Source of the DNA: Anaerolineaceae bacterium
GTDB taxonomy: Bacteria > Chloroflexota > Anaerolineae > Anaerolineales > Anaerolineaceae
Length of the DNA stretch: 9,335 nucleotides
Direction of reading: 5' to 3'
NCBI GenBank assembly: GCA_003542325.1
Contig: DPKV01000108.1
Span: 1 to 9,335, forward strand
Each line of letters starts with the position of its first letter. Position 1 is the stretch's first letter. The notes below the pieces were generated by a model that made no database searches, had not been told where the DNA came from, and saw nothing but the letters and a program-made list of their open reading frames with translations. Shown piece by piece: positions 6,510 to 9,335 of this stretch. Both the position numbers and the translations under genes were made by a program.

Positions 6510-7592
6510 ATGAAAAAAATCTTTGGTAAGAATCCTCAGTCATTAGGCAGAATCAAGTTTGATCGGCACACCCTGCTGCTTTTGATTATCTTTGTCGTGG
6601 TGATGGCGTTCTTTTCAGTCGTCAATTCCGATAAAGGCTTCATTTCAGGGCGATCGCTCACGTCGATGGGATTGCAGTTATCGGAAATTGGTATCCTGGC
6701 TATTGCCATGATGGTGACGTCCTTAGTGGGTGGAATCAACCTCTCAATTGTTGCAGTTGCCAACCTGGGTTCCGTAATTTCCGGGTATTTTCTGTTCCTG
6801 AATTACCCACCCGAAGTGGCAGTAGGCACCACAGCCACATTTACCAATATTAAGATGCCAGACGATCCCAGTACTTGGGTTCTGGTCATCTCCCTTGTGA
6901 TCCCCCTCGTTATTGGTATCCTTTCCGGAATATTGAATGGGTATCTGGTGGGATATGTTGGCGTACCGCCAATCCTGGCCACACTGGCAACAATGTCTGT
7001 CTTCACCGGTCTGTCAGCCGGGATCACAGGCGGGCGGACGATCACCGGTTTCCCGGAACAATTCTCGGTTGTTGCCAACGAAACGGTGGTTGGTATCCCG
7101 ATCCCATTCATCTTATTCATCTTCCTGACAGCGATTACGTTTGTGATCCTTAACCATACAACGCTGGGCTTCAAGATGAGGATGGTAGGAACAAATGATA
7201 CAGCTTCTGAATTTTCAGGAATCAATAACAAAGCTGTCATCATGAAAACCTATATTATGAGCGGTGTCCTGGCGTCCATCGCTGGTCTGATCATCATGAG
7301 CCGGACGATGTCAGCGGCTTACGAATATGGGTCCACGACCTATGTGCTGCTGACCATCCTGATCGGTGTGCTGGCCGGCATTCAAAGCGGCTTTGGGAAT
7401 GTACTGAATATTTTCGTGTCCATGCTGATCCTGCAAGCCCTTTCAACAGGCTTTCAGATGCTGCTTCAAACTGTTCGGGGAAGTACATTTTTCAAGGATT
7501 TCTCATGGGGCGTCCTGCTCATTATTATCTTTGTCATAAATTATCTTGTCAGACAGAAGAAGACAGGTGTCAAAAAGAGTTCCGGACAGTAA
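6510..7592 (+). CDS. Sugar ABC transporter permease 2 (RbsC-like, BPD_transp_2 family)
   Basis: This second membrane subunit of 360 residues starts 4 nt after the permease 1 stop. Landmarks mirror its partner: GGINLSI at 74-80, SGILNGYLVG at 139-148, coupling loop VGTNDTASEFSGI at 226-238, then LIGVLAGIQSGFG near 284-296, with hydrophobic segments throughout (for example 21-38, 57-73, 124-147, 196-215, 247-263, 277-315 and 333-347). The soluble N-terminus and Lys-rich C-terminus are probably cytoplasmic. A hydrophilic insert of about 25 residues (98-122, with FTNIKMPDD) sits between early membrane segments and is probably external, where it could contact the binding protein. The two permeases are clearly diverged, so the channel is a heterodimer like RhaP/RhaQ, LsrC/LsrD or YtfT/YjfF, rather than an RbsC homodimer. 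Confidence 0.92.
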   Translation: MKKIFGKNPQSLGRIKFDRHTLLLLIIFVVVMAFFSVVNSDKGFISGRSLTSMGLQLSEIGILAIAMMVTSLVGGINLSIVAVANLGSVISGYFLFLNYPPEVAVGTTATFTNIKMPDDPSTWVLVISLVIPLVIGILSGILNGYLVGYVGVPPILATLATMSVFTGLSAGITGGRTITGFPEQFSVVANETVVGIPIPFILFIFLTAITFVILNHTTLGFKMRMVGTNDTASEFSGINNKAVIMKTYIMSGVLASIAGLIIMSRTMSAAYEYGSTTYVLLTILIGVLAGIQSGFGNVLNIFVSMLILQALSTGFQMLLQTVRGSTFFKDFSWGVLLIIIFVINYLVRQKKTGVKKSSGQ

Positions 7593-7606
7593 TAAAAATT
7601 ATTATT

Positions 7607-7611
7607 AGGAG
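7607..7611 (+). promoter_or_regulatory. Ribosome binding site of the M29 aminopeptidase
   Basis: AGGAG sits 6 nt before ATG 7618 in an A/T-rich 25-nt gap after permease 2. It is strong and well spaced, so the peptidase is likely translated efficiently in its own right. Confidence 0.6.
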
Positions 7612-7617
7612 TAAATC

Positions 7618-8685
7618 ATGGATAAAAGATGGAACCAATTAGGCGAGTTACTGGTCAACTACTCATTGAAGATCAAACCCGGTGAGCGGGTCATGATCGC
7701 CATGGTTGAACCGGAGACCTACCCCTTGATGTATGCGATCTATGAAAACGCCATCAAAGCCGACGCATTTCCCCAGGTCCAATTTTTGTCAGAAGAACTT
7801 AATCGCCTGACATTGAAGCATGGTACCGATGAGCAAATCGGCTGGGTACCTGAGGTTGAGATGTTTGGCATGGAATGGGCCGATGTTTATTTTGGACTAC
7901 GCGGCGCACATAACCTGGATGTATTCTGGGACGTACCTTCGGACAAATTACAGAACCTAAGAAATGCGATGGGCAAAGTCTCCACAGCCCGTTGGCAAAA
8001 GACCCGCTGGATGTTATTACGGGTTCCCAATGAGGCATTGGCGCACCAGGCCGGTGTGGACGTTGAAACCATCACGGATATGTGGTTCAATGCCTGCCTC
8101 CTGGATTGGCCGGAAGTCAGTAAAGAATGGTATGGCTGGGCTGAAAAACTGAATAAGGGCAGGCAGGTCCGTCTGGTAGGGAAGGGTACCGACCTTGCTT
8201 TCTCTGTGGAAGGACGTACCTGGACAGTGGCCGATGGCGGTGGCAACATGCCGGATGGTGAAATTGCAACTGCCCCCATCACCAGTACCTTGAACGGTTA
8301 TGTCTATTTCGAGTTCCCGGGTGTTCTGGGCGGGCGTCTGGTCCACGATATCCGGTTGGAGTGGAAAGACGGCAAATTAGTCAGCGCTACTTCTTCCACC
8401 AATCAGGATTTTCTGCAAGCCATTGTGAATACTGACCCCGGTGCAAGTGTGCTTGGCGAGTTTGCCATTGGCACCAACAAAGAGGTCACGCATTTCTGCA
8501 AAGATATCCTGATCGATGAGAAGATCGGCGGCACCGTTCACATGGCGCTCGGCCGCGCCTATCCCAAGTGCGGTGGCAAGAACCAATCTGCGATCCATTG
8601 GGATATCGTCAAAGATACCCGTAAAGAGGGGCAGATTTTCCTGGACGGCGAATTAATTTTTGAAAACGGAAAAGTATTACTGTAA
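7618..8685 (+). CDS. M29-family metallo-aminopeptidase (AmpS/aminopeptidase T-like), within a sugar operon
   Basis: This 355-residue cytoplasmic protein has no signal peptide. It belongs to peptidase family M29, cocatalytic metal enzymes that remove N-terminal amino acids; members are often 360-415 residues, so this one is slightly short. The family's metal-ligand and active-site set appears complete: Glu215 in NMPDGEIATAP, Glu281 in LGEFAIGTN, His308 in GGTVHMALG, Tyr315 in GRAYP, and His327 and Asp329 in SAIHWD. An active metalloenzyme is therefore likely. The N-terminal part (1-180) is the usual alpha/beta domain, beginning with KIKPGERVMI. It lies 25 nt after permease 2 and 27 nt before the kinase, and looks cotranscribed with both. 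Its role in a sugar operon is unclear. It might release an amino acid or amine from an imported conjugate, hydrolyse another amide, or be a housekeeping passenger. Family assignment is firm; the substrate is not. Confidence 0.88.
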   Translation: MDKRWNQLGELLVNYSLKIKPGERVMIAMVEPETYPLMYAIYENAIKADAFPQVQFLSEELNRLTLKHGTDEQIGWVPEVEMFGMEWADVYFGLRGAHNLDVFWDVPSDKLQNLRNAMGKVSTARWQKTRWMLLRVPNEALAHQAGVDVETITDMWFNACLLDWPEVSKEWYGWAEKLNKGRQVRLVGKGTDLAFSVEGRTWTVADGGGNMPDGEIATAPITSTLNGYVYFEFPGVLGGRLVHDIRLEWKDGKLVSATSSTNQDFLQAIVNTDPGASVLGEFAIGTNKEVTHFCKDILIDEKIGGTVHMALGRAYPKCGGKNQSAIHWDIVKDTRKEGQIFLDGELIFENGKVLL

Positions 8686-8712
8686 GATTAAAATAAAACA
8701 CGGAAATATTTG

Positions 8713-9335
8713 ATGGTTGACTCTTATTTATTGGGTGTTGATATTGGTACTTATTCTTCCAAAGGCGTCCTGGTCACGCTGGATGGGCGGGTTGTCGCTT
8801 CGCATGTTGTTCCGCATGACATGTCCATGCCTAAACCCGGTCATTTCGAACACGATGCTGACGGAATTTGGTGGCATGATTTTGTTTTCATCACCCAGAA
8901 AATTCTCGATGAGACGGGGATCGATCCCCATCAAATCCTCAGTGTGGGGACCAGCGCGATTGGCTCGTGTGTTTTACCCATAGACGAGGAAGGAAAACCA
9001 CTCCGACCGGGCATCCTGTATGGGATTGACACCCGGGCGATGGATGAGATTAACCAGCTTAAAGAGATTGCTGAATCTGAAAATATTGCCGCATTGAAGG
9101 ATGCGACTCTCACATCACAGACCAGCGGGCCGAAGATCCTCTGGATTCGAAATAAGGAACCGGAAATCTATGCCAGAACCCGCTGGTTCCTGACCAGCCA
9201 GGCCTATATTGTCTATAAATTGACGGGCGTTCCATCCATTGACGTCTACACGGCTGGTGGATATGCTCCGATGTTTGACTCCGTCTCGCTAAGTTGGGTG
9301 AAGGAGATGGAGAATTACATCACAGAAGTTGACCG
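8713..9335 (+). CDS. FGGY-family carbohydrate kinase, xylulokinase-like, 3'-truncated by the window end
   Basis: The frame from ATG 8713 stays open to the right edge, giving 207 residues of a protein that normally has about 490-520. The N-terminal half of an FGGY kinase is clear: the ATP-phosphate loop GVDIGTYSSKGV (8-19) with Asp10, the xylulokinase-style PGHFEHD...WW (42-54), VGTSAIGSCVLPID (78-91), and IDTRA (105-109) with the typical Asp-x-Arg of the sugar site. The second FGGY domain, with its catalytic Asp, lies beyond the window. It would phosphorylate the imported sugar, ketose or polyol in the cytoplasm and trap it; the product is a plausible effector for the DeoR regulator. GGAA at 8702-8705, 7 nt before ATG, is a modest ribosome binding site. 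The by-eye match is closer to XylB than to rhamnulokinase or LsrK, but the substrate cannot be assigned. Confidence 0.9.
   Translation, partial: MVDSYLLGVDIGTYSSKGVLVTLDGRVVASHVVPHDMSMPKPGHFEHDADGIWWHDFVFITQKILDETGIDPHQILSVGTSAIGSCVLPIDEEGKPLRPGILYGIDTRAMDEINQLKEIAESENIAALKDATLTSQTSGPKILWIRNKEPEIYARTRWFLTSQAYIVYKLTGVPSIDVYTAGGYAPMFDSVSLSWVKEMENYITEVD

Noticed and set aside
6803..7243. 146-codon open frame on the minus strand within permease 2
   Set aside because: It is a shadow of a strongly supported membrane protein gene; no ribosome binding site or recognisable domain supports it.
7887..8282. 131-codon open frame on the minus strand within the M29 gene
   Set aside because: It is fully covered by a gene with conserved catalytic motifs, and its translation is compositionally unnatural with no domain.
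8717..8983. 88-codon plus-strand open frame overlapping the kinase start
   Set aside because: The frame from ATG 8713 encodes clear FGGY motifs and stays open to the window end; this one is an out-of-frame shadow.
1893..9335. Autoinducer-2 (lsr) uptake operon
   Set aside because: Regulator, transporter and FGGY kinase match the general plan, but LsrB ligand residues are mostly changed, the kinase resembles xylulokinase more than LsrK, and no LsrF or LsrG is present in the window.

Overview
This window looks like chromosome from an anaerobic member of Chloroflexota, most likely Anaerolineae. That assignment is an inference from moderate GC, the lipoprotein style (lipobox Cys followed by an A/D/E/P-rich pseudo-repeat linker), Shine-Dalgarno-led genes, and a tightly packed ribose-type (CUT2) sugar ABC operon. 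No rRNA or marker gene is present to confirm it. All seven genes read on the + strand. Both ends are cut: the first gene enters from the left and the last runs off the right.

Layout. (1) Bases 2-1618 hold the C-terminal part of an unrecognised, possibly DNA-binding protein. Its gene carries a 33-bp, in-frame tandem repeat (five copies, about 967-1121) and shifts from GC-rich to AT-rich. (2) Bases 1619-1892 have no gene. They hold a 12-bp palindrome, a small hairpin and a good sigma70-type promoter (TTGACA-17 nt-TAAACT) overlapped by inverted and direct repeats that could be an operator. (3) Bases 1893-9335 look like one operon: DeoR-family regulator, periplasmic sugar-binding lipoprotein, fused two-domain sugar ATPase, two different permeases, M29-family metallo-aminopeptidase and an FGGY-family carbohydrate kinase (truncated).

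How the genes work together (inference). The lipoprotein captures a sugar-like ligand outside the membrane. The heterodimeric permease, powered by the two-domain ATPase, imports it, and the FGGY kinase traps it by phosphorylation. DeoR regulators usually answer to a phosphorylated sugar made by such a kinase, which would close a feedback loop. A strong hairpin between the binding-protein and ATPase genes fits the usual need for excess binding protein. The order resembles the rhizobial rhamnose cluster rhaRSTPQUK, but a metallo-aminopeptidase with its full set of expected metal ligands sits where the mutarotase RhaU would be, and the kinase looks more like xylulokinase than rhamnulokinase. The most interesting hypothesis is therefore that the imported compound carries an amide or amino-acid linkage as well as a sugar or polyol part. 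The substrate cannot be read from the sequence.
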